From positions 1 through 41,366 of the forward strand of contig JAISZB010000222.1 in NCBI GenBank assembly GCA_031269465.1: DNA of 41,366 nt. The letters are read 5' to 3'. The position numbers and the translations under genes were made by a program. The stretch comes from Clostridiales bacterium. GTDB lineage: Bacteria > Bacillota > Clostridia > Lachnospirales > WQUN01. Below are positions 8,248-16,152 of the stretch, piece after piece (positions within the stretch are counted from its first letter, which is position 1; every line of letters starts with the position of its first letter). The notes beneath the pieces were generated by a model. That model saw nothing but the letters and a program-made list of their open reading frames with translations. It had not been told where the DNA came from and did no database searches.

Positions 8248-9270
8248 TTATCTCTGAACCCTTCCTGAAGCGTCGCCTCCAGCCAGCTTCAAAACAGCGT
8301 CAAGCCCGACCATGTTGAAATCGCCTTCGACGCTGTGCTTGAGACAGCTTGCGGCAACGGCGAATTCAATAGCCCTTTGAGGCTCAAAGCCTTCAAGGCA
8401 TGAATATATCAAGCCCGCGCCGAAGCTGTCGCCGCCTCCGACGCGATCCACTATATGCATCAAATAGCTCTTGCTGAAAAAGCAATCTTTTCCGTCATAT
8501 AGCATTCCAGCCCATTTGTTGTCGTTTGCGGAAATAGAAGTTCTAAGGGTTATCGCAACTTTCTTGAATCCAAACCTGTCCGCTAGCTGCTTGGCAACGT
8601 CCCTATAGCCATCGTGATCCAATTCGCCCTTTGTTACATCAGTATTTCTCGCTTTTATTCCAAATACATCCCCTGCATCCTCTTCATTGGCTATGCATAC
8701 ATCCACATATTCGCATAGCTTGCCCATTGTCTCACCGGCTTTGGCTTTGCTCCACAGCTTATTGCGATAGTTGAGATCGCAGCTTACCGTAATTCCCTTC
8801 GCCTTGGCAGCTTTGCAAGCTTCAAGGCTTATTTGCGCAACATTTTCCCCTAAAGCCGGCGTAATTCCCGTAAAATGGAACCAATTGGCGCCTTCAAACG
8901 CCTTATCCCAGTCGAAATCAGCGGATGCGGCTCTGGCGATGGAAGATGCCGCCCTGTCGTATATGACTTTGGACGGGCGCTGGCTCGCCCCTTTTTCCAC
9001 GAAATAAATCCCAACACGATCGCCGCCTCTGGCAATGAGAGAAACATCGACTCCGTACTTGCGAAGGGAGTTTACCGCAGCCTGCCCGATTTCATGCTTG
9101 GGCAACTTTGTAACGAATGCCGCGTCCACTCCGTAGTTTGCGAGTGAGACCGCCACATTGGCCTCCCCTCCGCCGTATGTGGCGACGTACTTATCTGCTT
9201 GAAGAAAAGTATAGTAACCCTCAGGCGCAAGCCTGAGCATAAGCTCTCCGAATGTAACCGCTCTTTTCAT
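8248..9270 (-). CDS. kdgK: 2-keto-3-deoxygluconate kinase (PfkB family)
   Basis: A 340-aa cytosolic sugar kinase that phosphorylates 2-keto-3-deoxygluconate to KDPG using ATP. PfkB signatures are present: the N-terminal substrate block GGGEANVAVSLANYG (33-47) and the C-terminal RVGGGDSFGAG, with D281 as the expected catalytic base. The N-terminus (MKRAVTFGELMLRL) matches the usual KdgK start, although the best AGGAG is about 24 bases upstream, so translation may be coupled to kdgA. It lies 72 bp downstream of the KDPG aldolase gene on the same strand, which together complete the lower uronate/pectin degradation route. A terminator hairpin follows. Confidence 0.9.
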   Translation of the reverse strand: MKRAVTFGELMLRLAPEGYYTFLQADKYVATYGGGEANVAVSLANYGVDAAFVTKLPKHEIGQAAVNSLRKYGVDVSLIARGGDRVGIYFVEKGASQRPSKVIYDRAASSIARAASADFDWDKAFEGANWFHFTGITPALGENVAQISLEACKAAKAKGITVSCDLNYRNKLWSKAKAGETMGKLCEYVDVCIANEEDAGDVFGIKARNTDVTKGELDHDGYRDVAKQLADRFGFKKVAITLRTSISANDNKWAGMLYDGKDCFFSKSYLMHIVDRVGGGDSFGAGLIYSCLEGFEPQRAIEFAVAASCLKHSVEGDFNMVGLDAVLKLAGGDASGRVQR

Positions 9271-9342
9271 ATTTGATCGCAGCTGCCGCGCTGCGCGCTC
9301 CTTCCCGCATAATGCGCTTGGGCATGCAATAGAGACGCCCTC

Positions 9343-10302
9343 TTATCTTTGCACTAGATGAACTGCAAACCCGCCAATCTCTCCATTCAGGTAAATTGCC
9401 TTGATCTTTCCCGAAGAGTCTAGCTTTTGGGTAGAATAGTCAAATTTGGCTCCCCTGCGTTCTAGGTGATAAACAGCTCTTTCAATGGAGTTCGTTCCGA
9501 TTGCTATATGTCCTCTGGCTCCAAGGAAAGGGGTTTTCATCACTTCAATGCCAGTTCCCGCAAAGATTGACGACGCTCCGTCTTTTCTTGCAAAGCCGAA
9601 AATGCTTTGGAAGGCGTCGGCCGTTGCGCCGGCGCTTCTCTCATCAGCCTCATTTATTCCTACATGGCTCACTTCAAAGCCAAGCATAAGGGAAACCGCT
9701 TCTTTTGTAAGCTTTTCTATCTTTGCGAACTCTTCGCCGGCAATAAGCTCTTTTGCCACCATCCAGCTTCCTCCGCAAGCCGCTACTTTGCCGAATGATA
9801 GGTATTCCACAAGATTTTTCGAAGACACTCCCCCGGTCGGGAGAAATTTCATTGACGGGTAAGGAGCGGACATAGCTTTTATCATGCTCAGCCCGCCTGC
9901 GGCTTCCGCAGGGAAGAACTTAACCACGCCAAGCCCGAGTTCAATGGCCGCCTCAACATCGCTCGGGTTTGCGCAACCCGGCAGAACCGGGATATCCCGC
10001 TTGATGCAGTATGAAACGACTTTAGAGTTAAGCCCGGGGCTGACAATGAACGCCGCGCCGGATTCAACAGCTTTGTCTACTTGCTCTACTGAAAGCACAG
10101 TGCCTGCTCCCAGAAGCATCTGGGGAAAGTCCTTTTTTATAGCTTTTATGCTTTCCACAGCTGCGCTTGTTCTGAAAGTAACCTCAGCGCATGGCAGGCC
10201 GCCGTCTATAAGCGCCTTTGCCAAAGGCGCCGCATGCTCTGCCTTGTCAATAGCGATCACAGGCACTATGCCTATTTTCGTTATTTCTTCAATAATTGTC
10301 AT
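9343..10302 (-). CDS. kdgA: KDPG/KHG aldolase fused to a C-terminal VOC domain
   Basis: A 319-aa protein. Residues 1-205 are a class I KDPG/4-hydroxy-2-oxoglutarate aldolase: E40 in the AEVTFRT motif and the Schiff-base K128 in VVKFFPAE. It cleaves 2-keto-3-deoxy-6-phosphogluconate to pyruvate and glyceraldehyde 3-phosphate. Residues about 207-319 ('FEVSHVGIN', 'SIFGF', 'GARGHIAIGT', 'AVYHLERRGAKFD') have the beta-alpha-beta-beta-beta pattern of a vicinal-oxygen-chelate (glyoxalase-like) domain, about 110 aa beyond the usual aldolase length. The start is the ATG at 10302, which has GGAGG 7 bases upstream; codons further upstream run into a palindromic repeat and are not genuine. First gene of an operon with kdgK. 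The VOC domain's role is unknown. Confidence 0.88.
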   Translation of the reverse strand: MTIIEEITKIGIVPVIAIDKAEHAAPLAKALIDGGLPCAEVTFRTSAAVESIKAIKKDFPQMLLGAGTVLSVEQVDKAVESGAAFIVSPGLNSKVVSYCIKRDIPVLPGCANPSDVEAAIELGLGVVKFFPAEAAGGLSMIKAMSAPYPSMKFLPTGGVSSKNLVEYLSFGKVAACGGSWMVAKELIAGEEFAKIEKLTKEAVSLMLGFEVSHVGINEADERSAGATADAFQSIFGFARKDGASSIFAGTGIEVMKTPFLGARGHIAIGTNSIERAVYHLERRGAKFDYSTQKLDSSGKIKAIYLNGEIGGFAVHLVQR

Positions 10303-10342
10303 CCTTAAGCCTCCAGATATGCTGATGAGCGCAACTTGCCGA

Positions 10343-10474
10343 TATACCGACTTGCAGTCACTGCACCAATTTTGAAGCTTGATTATCCTTTGAGCAACGC
10401 GAAATGGCGATATCAATCGCACTCACCGTATAATCAAGCTTCAAAACCGTAAATTTCATATGCGAATCAGTATA
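10343..10474 (-). repeat. Palindromic MITE-like repeat, full copy upstream of kdgA
   Basis: About 132 bp, starting TATACCGACTTGCAG and ending GCGAATCAGTATA, with inner arms GAAGCTTGATTAT and ATAATCAAGCTTC. The asymmetric core is inverted relative to the copy at 36101. It ends 40 bases before the kdgA start codon, so it lies in the probable leader or promoter region. A further partial arm pair (GGAGCTTTA 10478-10486, TAAAGCTCC 10507-10515) follows. Confidence 0.8.
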
Positions 10475-10697
10475 TATGGAGCTTTACTTGACGCCTAACC
10501 GTAATCTAAAGCTCCAAAACGGGCGAGGCCATCGGCATGCGTTTCTTTTAGCATCCATTACTGCGCCTAGAGTGTGATTTCAGCTAAATTATGCAAATAG
10601 CAACTCTTGGTACATTCTTGACAATGCCGCTTCTATTTTAGCTTATTTTGCAAAATGAATCAAGTGCAAAGACATCAGAAAAGCCAGATAAAAATCC

Positions 10698-10730
10698 AGG
10701 GCCTGATTATCCAGCGGATAGCCAGGCCCT
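10698..10730. repeat. Perfect-arm hairpin in the repeat cluster
   Basis: AGGGCCTG-ATTATCC pairs with GGATA-CAGGCCCT around a short loop. The CTGATTATCC arm echoes the TTGATTATCC inner arm of the palindromic repeat family, suggesting a diverged core. No T-tract follows on either strand. It lies in the roughly 0.6-kb gene-free interval between kdgA and the coiled-coil gene, which is dominated by repeat copies. Confidence 0.45.
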
Positions 10731-10790
10731 CGAATGGCGGCAGACATGAATCTGCAAGGGGCAAGGAAAATTTGCATTTCACCGCGCTCC

Positions 10791-10843
10791 TATACTGATT
10801 TTCATCAAATTTCCTTAGGCGGCTTCCTATGAAAAGCAGTATA
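10791..10843. repeat. Short terminal-repeat-only copy of the palindromic family
   Basis: A 53-bp element: TATACTGATTTTCAT, a short TTCCTTAGGCGGCTTCC centre, and ATGAAAAGCAGTATA. It has both family ends but none of the inner GGAGCTTGATTAT arms. Confidence 0.7.
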
Positions 10844-10909
10844 ACAAAGGGCAGTCCGCCCTAAAGCTTAATGGCCGGCTATATGTGGAGAGCCTTAACG
10901 CAGCTTGCC

Positions 10910-10990
10910 TATGCTGATTTGCATATATATGCAGCGCCTTTATGGATAATCAGGCTCCAAAATCGCTGCATTCGACCGCAAATCGGTATA
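10910..10990. repeat. Internally deleted palindromic repeat copy
   Basis: About 81 bp, from TATGCTGATTTGCAT to CGCAAATCGGTATA, keeping the right inner arm (GGATAATCAGGCTCCAAAA) and lacking the left arm and core. Confidence 0.65.
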
Positions 10991-11100
10991 GAATGCGTCC
11001 TTGACTTTATCCAGCCAAGCTACTTCGATCGGGTAATCGGCGGCAATGCATGAAAGCGGAATGAACTGTAGATTTTCTGCATCCGAGTCAGATCCTTGCA

Positions 11101-11607
11101 TCAGTTCTTGCCTCCCCTGAGCTCCTGCCTGTTTGAATAGAGAACGTCTGTAGTCTTGGCGAAGTACTCATTGATCATCTGATGCTGCTGATCGATGTTG
11201 GTCATCGCCTCTTGTATAATCTTTTCGGTTTTGGCCAAGATCTCATCAGCGTAATCCATGGCGTTAAGCCGCATATCCCTGGCGTTTTTCTTGGTTTCTT
11301 CTATAACTTCCGTTGCCTGTTCAGTCGCTCGCTTGAAGATCTCATGATTGTTGGTCATCATCTTGGCTGTACCGTCAGCCTCTTTGACGATGGATGCAGC
11401 TTTTATCTTAGCGTCATTAATTATTTTGTCGTGCTCTTCTATTATGCGCTGCGCCTGTCGTATTTCATTTGGAAGATTCAGTCTGATGTCTCTGATGATG
11501 TCAAAGATTTTCTCTCTGTCAACAGACACCCTGTTTGAAAAAGGCATAGACTTGCTTGAATCGAGCAAGTCTTCCAGCATGTCCAAATAATCAAGTAACG
11601 ATTCCAT
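11101..11607 (-). CDS. Coiled-coil protein of the coaD cluster
   Basis: A 168-aa soluble protein, almost entirely alpha-helical and highly charged. It has long heptad-like Ala/Glu/Lys-rich stretches (about residues 45-150) and no membrane segment. Proteins of this type next to coaD in Clostridia are often annotated as ATPase or DivIVA-like by coiled-coil similarity only; a precise role is not established. The preferred start is the Met at 11607 (GGAGGG, 6 bases upstream); the Met six codons earlier (11625) also has a GGAG at workable spacing. It is the last gene of the minus-strand rsmD-coaD cluster. Confidence 0.75.
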   Translation of the reverse strand: MESLLDYLDMLEDLLDSSKSMPFSNRVSVDREKIFDIIRDIRLNLPNEIRQAQRIIEEHDKIINDAKIKAASIVKEADGTAKMMTNNHEIFKRATEQATEVIEETKKNARDMRLNAMDYADEILAKTEKIIQEAMTNIDQQHQMINEYFAKTTDVLYSNRQELRGGKN

Positions 11608-11670
11608 ATAATCCCTCCGCTTCATTTCTTTCTCCAGTCAAAAGCTCCCCCTCCTGGAAATTGCCTTCCG

Positions 11671-11820
11671 CTAGGCATCCGCAGGCGATGGCTGCGGCTG
11701 GCGGTTGATGTCGCCTCTCCTAACGCATTGCTCAGCTAATTCCGGAAGATTCCGCGCCGCAGTTCCCAATCCAGCCACGGCTTTCAGCCGCTTCATCTCT
11801 TGGAAAACGTCCGGCTTCAA
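11671..11820 (-). CDS. Possible 49-aa protein translationally coupled to coaD
   Basis: A TTG start overlaps the coaD stop codon (TTGA overlap). A strong purine-rich GAGGAGGAGG lies about 20-30 bases upstream, inside the 3' end of coaD. The frame stays open for 49 codons and ends shortly before the coiled-coil gene. The peptide (with KAVAGLGTAARNLPELAEQC) looks plausible for a real helix, but I recognise no family. It may be a chance frame. Confidence 0.3.
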   Translation of the reverse strand: MKPDVFQEMKRLKAVAGLGTAARNLPELAEQCVRRGDINRQPQPSPADA

Positions 11821-12386
11821 ATCTCTGTCAAATTTTCTTCCTCCTCCTCGCAATCGCCGCTTTTTACGATATCCCCGGAATCAATGCTATTTCTACTTTT
11901 AATTATAGAATATTTCTCTTTTATCTGATATTGGATGAAAGCAGACGTCATCGAATGAATATTCCCGCCATTTCGCGCTATTTCTTTTATCGCCCTGGAG
12001 CTTATCCGCGAATAGGCAAGTCTTGCAGGGATGAATAGGGTTTCAATCTCCGGGTTCAATAGATTGTTGTAATGAGATAGCTCCATCTCATATTCCAAGT
12101 CAGATGAGTTCCTGATTCCTCGTACAATAAAAGCGGCGCGCCTTCTTTTGGCATAATCCGCCACAAGCCCCCTATAATGATCAACCTCAATAAAGTCAAA
12201 TTCCTTCGTCATCAACTTTATCTGGCAAATCCTTTCCTCAAGCGTAAACAGCGTATCTTTGGCAGGATTGTCACCTATCGCCACTATCAGCTTGTCTGCA
12301 ATCGACATTTTAGCCAGCCGTTCAATCAGGTCCATATGCCCTAATGTCATTGGATCAAAGGAACCCGGAAAGATGGCAGTGATCAT
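11817..12386 (-). CDS. coaD: Phosphopantetheine adenylyltransferase
   Basis: A 189-aa cytosolic nucleotidyltransferase that converts 4'-phosphopantetheine and ATP to dephospho-CoA, the fourth step of CoA synthesis. The family motifs are evident: FPGSFDPMTLGHMDLI at 6-21 (contains the catalytic T/HxGH-type His), 'RGIRNSSDLEYE', and the C-terminal ISSRAIKEIA. It carries an extra acidic tail of about 25 residues (DCEEEEENLTEI) compared with the usual length of about 160 aa. It lies 115 bp downstream of rsmD, an arrangement common in Firmicutes. Confidence 0.95.
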   Translation of the reverse strand: MITAIFPGSFDPMTLGHMDLIERLAKMSIADKLIVAIGDNPAKDTLFTLEERICQIKLMTKEFDFIEVDHYRGLVADYAKRRRAAFIVRGIRNSSDLEYEMELSHYNNLLNPEIETLFIPARLAYSRISSRAIKEIARNGGNIHSMTSAFIQYQIKEKYSIIKSRNSIDSGDIVKSGDCEEEEENLTEI

Positions 12387-12501
12387 TTGCGGCTCTCTCC
12401 TTGCTTCTTTAAGATTTTAAAGCTTCAATCATTCTAAATCTTCTTTCGAATAATTATACAGCTTGTCTCTAAAAAGCAAAAGCTTTTTGGCCTTGCATAT
12501 T

Positions 12502-13071
12502 TTAAGCATCAGCAAGCCTTACATAAAACGCAAATGCAGTAGATGCGTATTTTTTAGTCTTCAGCAATCCTATTTCCCGCCTTTGTTGCTGCAGTCCTCC
12601 GCATTCGCCCAGCTCGCCCGACGCGCATTCCACAATGATAAGGCCTCCGGGCTTTATGACTGCGCTGTCAAGCAGAGCTCCGACTGTCGGAGCAACCAAA
12701 TTCTTGTTGTAAGGAGGATCTAAAAACGCAATGTCAAACTCCTTGCGTTCGCGGCCGAGGCGCATAACCGCTTTTTCGCAGTCAGCGCCTATTACGGCGC
12801 TTCGGTCTTGAAACCCGCATAAAACGATATTGCTCTTGATCAGGATCAAACTCTCTCTGTCGATAAAAACAGCGCTTTTTGCGCCTCGGCTGAGCGCCTC
12901 TATTCCAATGGCGCCAGATCCGCTGAACAGATCCAGAAAATCGCAGCCGCAAACGCCCTCGCCAATGGCGCTAAAAAGCGCTTCTTTCATCCTATCCGCA
13001 GTGGGGCGGATTTCCAGCCCTGCCGGAGCAATCAGCTTTCTGCCCTTGGCCTGCCCCGCTATCACGCGCAT
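12502..13071 (-). CDS. rsmD: 16S rRNA (guanine(966)-N(2))-methyltransferase
   Basis: A 189-aa SAM-dependent methyltransferase that modifies G966 of 16S rRNA. Evidence: N-terminal MRVIAGQAKGRKL, the SAM-binding DLFSGSGAIGIEALSRGA (47-64) and the catalytic DPPY (118-121). The start at 13071 is set by GGAGG 9 bases upstream and by the family N-terminus; the longer open frame adds 28 spurious residues. It sits upstream of coaD as in most clostridial genomes. Confidence 0.93.
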   Translation of the reverse strand: MRVIAGQAKGRKLIAPAGLEIRPTADRMKEALFSAIGEGVCGCDFLDLFSGSGAIGIEALSRGAKSAVFIDRESLILIKSNIVLCGFQDRSAVIGADCEKAVMRLGRERKEFDIAFLDPPYNKNLVAPTVGALLDSAVIKPGGLIIVECASGELGECGGLQQQRREIGLLKTKKYASTAFAFYVRLADA

Positions 13072-13957
13072 GCTTCGCAGCCTCCAAATGAAACCAAGCC
13101 TCATTTTAAAGTATAATAAAAAACTGAAACCAAGTAAACATATTCGCGTCCTCATTCTTAGGTCGCTTTAGAGCAAGCCACTGGCTGCCTGCTAAAGTTG
13201 TTTTAAGGGATCCTTGCGACAGCCTTAATCAGGCATGAAATCTCTTTTTCTCTCATTTTACGAGGAATTAAGCGTTCATTCGCTTTTGCGCCTGGCGGCG
13301 AAAGTGCGCCCTATTAAAGACCTTGCGGCTATATTCTATCACAAGATAAGCATATAGTATAGCAAAAATACAGAATAAGCGCCGCCTTGCTATAGAAAAT
13401 AAACGCGCAGCCACTCTCAATCCGCCTTTATTTTCTAAAAAATCATTAAAAGCCTCAAGTAGTGTCTCAGCGCGTTTCATTAAAAAGGCCTAAATTCTGA
13501 AATTTCCTTTCTCGCTTTGAAACTTATTCATGTGAAACAGACTTTCCAAGAAGCTTCAAATGATGAAGGACCACCCTTTACCGACCCGCACAGGCGCTAT
13601 GCGTATATTTCTAAAGAAAGGCACGCTGAGCAGATATACTTATTTGCACTGAAAACTCTCATTTAGCTTGATTATACAGCGAGCGCGATTGATATCGGCA
13701 TTTCGCGCCTTGAAATTGGACAGTCAAGCTCCAAAATATGTATATTTGACTGCGGATCGTAAAGCTAGACTCCCCTAAATATCCCCTTCTTGCGGCAGTC
13801 CTTCTAAGATATGCCGCCCATGCAAGGAACTTCAAAATTGGTTTAGAATTTGAGCTATCACAAGCGCATCAACGCATTGTCCAATTCTTCGGCTATAAGG
13901 CGCTGCGGCAAATCCTGCCGCAGCAGCGCTGATTCGCAGTCAGGCAAAGCTCGCACC
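13072..13957. other. Gene-free interval between recG and rsmD
   Basis: Contains one full palindromic repeat copy (13635-13763) and a strong hairpin, CTGCGGCA/TGCCGCAG (13903-13923), that may act as a processing site or weak terminator after recG. A 70-codon minus-strand frame at 13268-13480 has no ribosome binding site and is doubtful. No gene I can support. Confidence 0.5.
13635..13763 (+). repeat. Palindromic MITE-like repeat, full copy between recG and rsmD
   Basis: About 129 bp. The left end TATACTTATTTGCACT, the inner AGCTTGATTATACAGCGAGCG, the central GATATCGGCATTTCGCGCC and the right arm CAGTCAAGCTCCAAAA are recognisable. The right end (TGCGGATCGTAAA) is diverged. Confidence 0.7.
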
Positions 13958-16009
13958 CTAAAGGACAATTCCCGCGTCCGCGACGCTTGATTCCAGTAAT
14001 CGCAAAATCTGCCCGTCAGCTCCGAATCCGCCCTCTTCCTTCGCTTTTATCGCAAATTCCTGGGCAAGCTTCAATATGTCAAGGTCTTGATAGAGGTTTG
14101 CTATCTTGAATTCCGGAATCCCATGCTGGCTTGCGCCGAAGAAATCTCCGGGACCTCTCAGCTTCAAGTCCATTTCGGACAAATAGAATCCGTCATTGCT
14201 CTTTGTCATTGCGTCGAGCCTTTCCTTAGATGCCTTTCCTGCCGCGTCAGATATCATTACGCAATATGACTTGTCTTTGCCTCTGCCCACTCTGCCTCTC
14301 AGCTGATGAAGCTGCGCCAGCCCGAAGCGCTCCGCGTTCTCCACGAGCATTATTGTGGCGTTCGGCACATTGATTCCGACCTCTATGACCGTTGTAGCAA
14401 CGATGGCATGAATTCGGTTGCTTTTAAACCCCCCCATTATCTCATCCTTCTCCGTCTGCTTGAGCTTTCCGTGAAGGCGGCGCAAAGTGAATGGGTGAAG
14501 GAAAAGCTTTAGATCTTCATAATATTTCTCTACTGATTGGAGAGTTGCGCAGCCTTTCTCGCCCTCTTCAATTGCGGGACAGACAATATAAGCCTGATTC
14601 CCCTTTTCCAGCTCCTTTTTGATGAAAGCCCAAATTCTTTGGCGGTAAGCCGACGTCACATGGAATGTATCTACTGGCTGCCTGCCCGGAGGCATCTCGT
14701 CAATTATTGATATGTCTAAATCTCCGTACAATATCAAGGCGAGCGTGCGCGGTATCGGCGTCGCTGTCATTACAAGCGTATGAACCGACTCCCCTTTTTG
14801 CTGGAGATTAAAGCGCTGGTTCACCCCGAATCGATGCTGCTCGTCGGTTATCACAAGCCCCAGGTTTCGGTAGAAGACATCCCTTTGTATAAGCGCGTGT
14901 GTTCCTACTATCATCTGAGCCTCCCCGGAGCGGATGGCATCAAGGCTCCGCCTTTTTTCCGCGGCCGCCTGGCTTCCTGCCAGAAAGAACGTTTCTATGC
15001 CAAGCGGCTCGAACGCCTTTGAAAAGGATTCATGGTGCTGCCTTGCCAAAGTTTCAGTCGGAGCCATAATCGCCGCCTGGCGGCCGCTTTCAATGGCTAT
15101 GAAGCTGGCAGCCATGGCCGCCGCAGTCTTTCCCGAACCTACGTCTCCTTGGACAAGGCGGTTCATGAGGCTTCCGGAATTCAAATCGCTCCTTATTTCA
15201 TCAATCGCCCTTGCCTGCGCGCCGGTCAATTCAAAGGGCAGCGACGCCAGCAGCTTTTCAGGGCTTGCAGACATAATAAAGCTGCTGGGCTTCTTTAAGC
15301 CATCCTTGAGGGACAAAAGCGCCAGCTGCATAAAGAACAGCTCTTCAAAGACAAGCCTGAGCCGGGCTTTCATAAAGGCTTCTTCGCTTTGAGGAAAGTG
15401 GATGTTCCTGACAGCCTCATCCCTGGATAAGAGGCCCAGAGAGATTACGGCGCATTTCCAAAGATCGTCGGCCAAGGGCCCGCAACGCTCGAGCGCGGCT
15501 TTGATAAAGCCTCTTAAAAGCTTTTGGCTAAGCTTATATGTGCTTTTGTATATGGGAACTATCCGTCCGGCTGAGAGCATGTTTTCACTGAACGCCTCAA
15601 AGTCGGGAGACGCCATTTCAAGCATTCGGCCATGGCCTTTTAAGCTCTTCAGAGTCGGAGTTCCGGTAAAGACGTATTCTTGGCTTGCCTTGAGGCTGCC
15701 CTTTAAATAGGGCTGATTGAACCAGACCAGTGATAGCGTCCCGGTTTCGTCTTTTACAAAGGCCTTTGCAATTGACCTCTTCCCCGAGAAGGAAATCTCC
15801 GGCGCCCCGGAAATGCATCCCCTAAAGGTTTGAGGAATGCCTGGAACCAGTTCGCTTATCTTCTTTACGAGGCTCCTGTCATCATAATCCCTGGGGAAGT
15901 GCCCAAGCAAATCTTGCACGGTGAAGATCCCGATCTTGTGAAAGAGGGCGGCCCTAGCCTCTCCAACGCTGTGAAGAGCCGTCATGGGATCGCTTAGCTT
16001 TAGATGCAT
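13958..16009 (-). CDS. recG: ATP-dependent DNA helicase RecG
   Basis: A 683-aa monomeric helicase that remodels stalled replication forks and branch-migrates Holliday junctions. It has an N-terminal wedge/OB domain (about 50-150), Walker A GDVGSGKT (288-295), DEQH box (388-391), 'MTATPIPRTL' motif III and the C-terminal 'QLRGRVGRG' block. Length is normal for the family. The start has AAGGA 11 bases upstream. It follows asp23 and fakA on the minus strand, a conserved Firmicutes order, but a long hairpin separates it from fakA. Confidence 0.95.
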   Translation of the reverse strand: MHLKLSDPMTALHSVGEARAALFHKIGIFTVQDLLGHFPRDYDDRSLVKKISELVPGIPQTFRGCISGAPEISFSGKRSIAKAFVKDETGTLSLVWFNQPYLKGSLKASQEYVFTGTPTLKSLKGHGRMLEMASPDFEAFSENMLSAGRIVPIYKSTYKLSQKLLRGFIKAALERCGPLADDLWKCAVISLGLLSRDEAVRNIHFPQSEEAFMKARLRLVFEELFFMQLALLSLKDGLKKPSSFIMSASPEKLLASLPFELTGAQARAIDEIRSDLNSGSLMNRLVQGDVGSGKTAAAMAASFIAIESGRQAAIMAPTETLARQHHESFSKAFEPLGIETFFLAGSQAAAEKRRSLDAIRSGEAQMIVGTHALIQRDVFYRNLGLVITDEQHRFGVNQRFNLQQKGESVHTLVMTATPIPRTLALILYGDLDISIIDEMPPGRQPVDTFHVTSAYRQRIWAFIKKELEKGNQAYIVCPAIEEGEKGCATLQSVEKYYEDLKLFLHPFTLRRLHGKLKQTEKDEIMGGFKSNRIHAIVATTVIEVGINVPNATIMLVENAERFGLAQLHQLRGRVGRGKDKSYCVMISDAAGKASKERLDAMTKSNDGFYLSEMDLKLRGPGDFFGASQHGIPEFKIANLYQDLDILKLAQEFAIKAKEEGGFGADGQILRLLESSVADAGIVL

Positions 16010-16034
16010 ATATCAGCCATTCCTTTATCAATGC

Positions 16035-16081
16035 AAAGCAGAAGCTGACGCGCCCGTACGACGCGCATCAGCTTCTGCTTT
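16035..16081. terminator. Long hairpin between fakA and recG
   Basis: Near-perfect 19-bp arms: AAAGCAGAAGCTGACGCGC (16035-16053) and GCGCATCAGCTTCTGCTTT (16063-16081), with one bulged base. It lies 70 bp after the fakA stop and 26 bp before recG. Only a short T-run follows, so it may be an attenuator or RNA-stability element rather than a full terminator. Confidence 0.5.
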
Positions 16082-16152
16082 AGTTTGCCATTGCCAATTC
16101 CCATTCCATTTATGAGCATGCGGGATATGCCGCCATTTGCATGCGCATCAGC

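Noticed and set aside
10343..10474. N-terminal extension of the KDPG aldolase to 10422
   Set aside because: These codons lie inside a repeat copy; GGAGG and the family N-terminus place the start at 10302.
13268..13480. 70-codon minus-strand frame between recG and rsmD
   Set aside because: No ribosome binding site, no family, and it contains promoter-like AT sequence. Probably chance.
13858..13956. 32-codon minus-strand frame starting with GTG two bases after the recG stop
   Set aside because: The peptide looks coding-like, but the frame is short, has no ribosome binding site, and overlaps a strong hairpin. Left out as unsupported.
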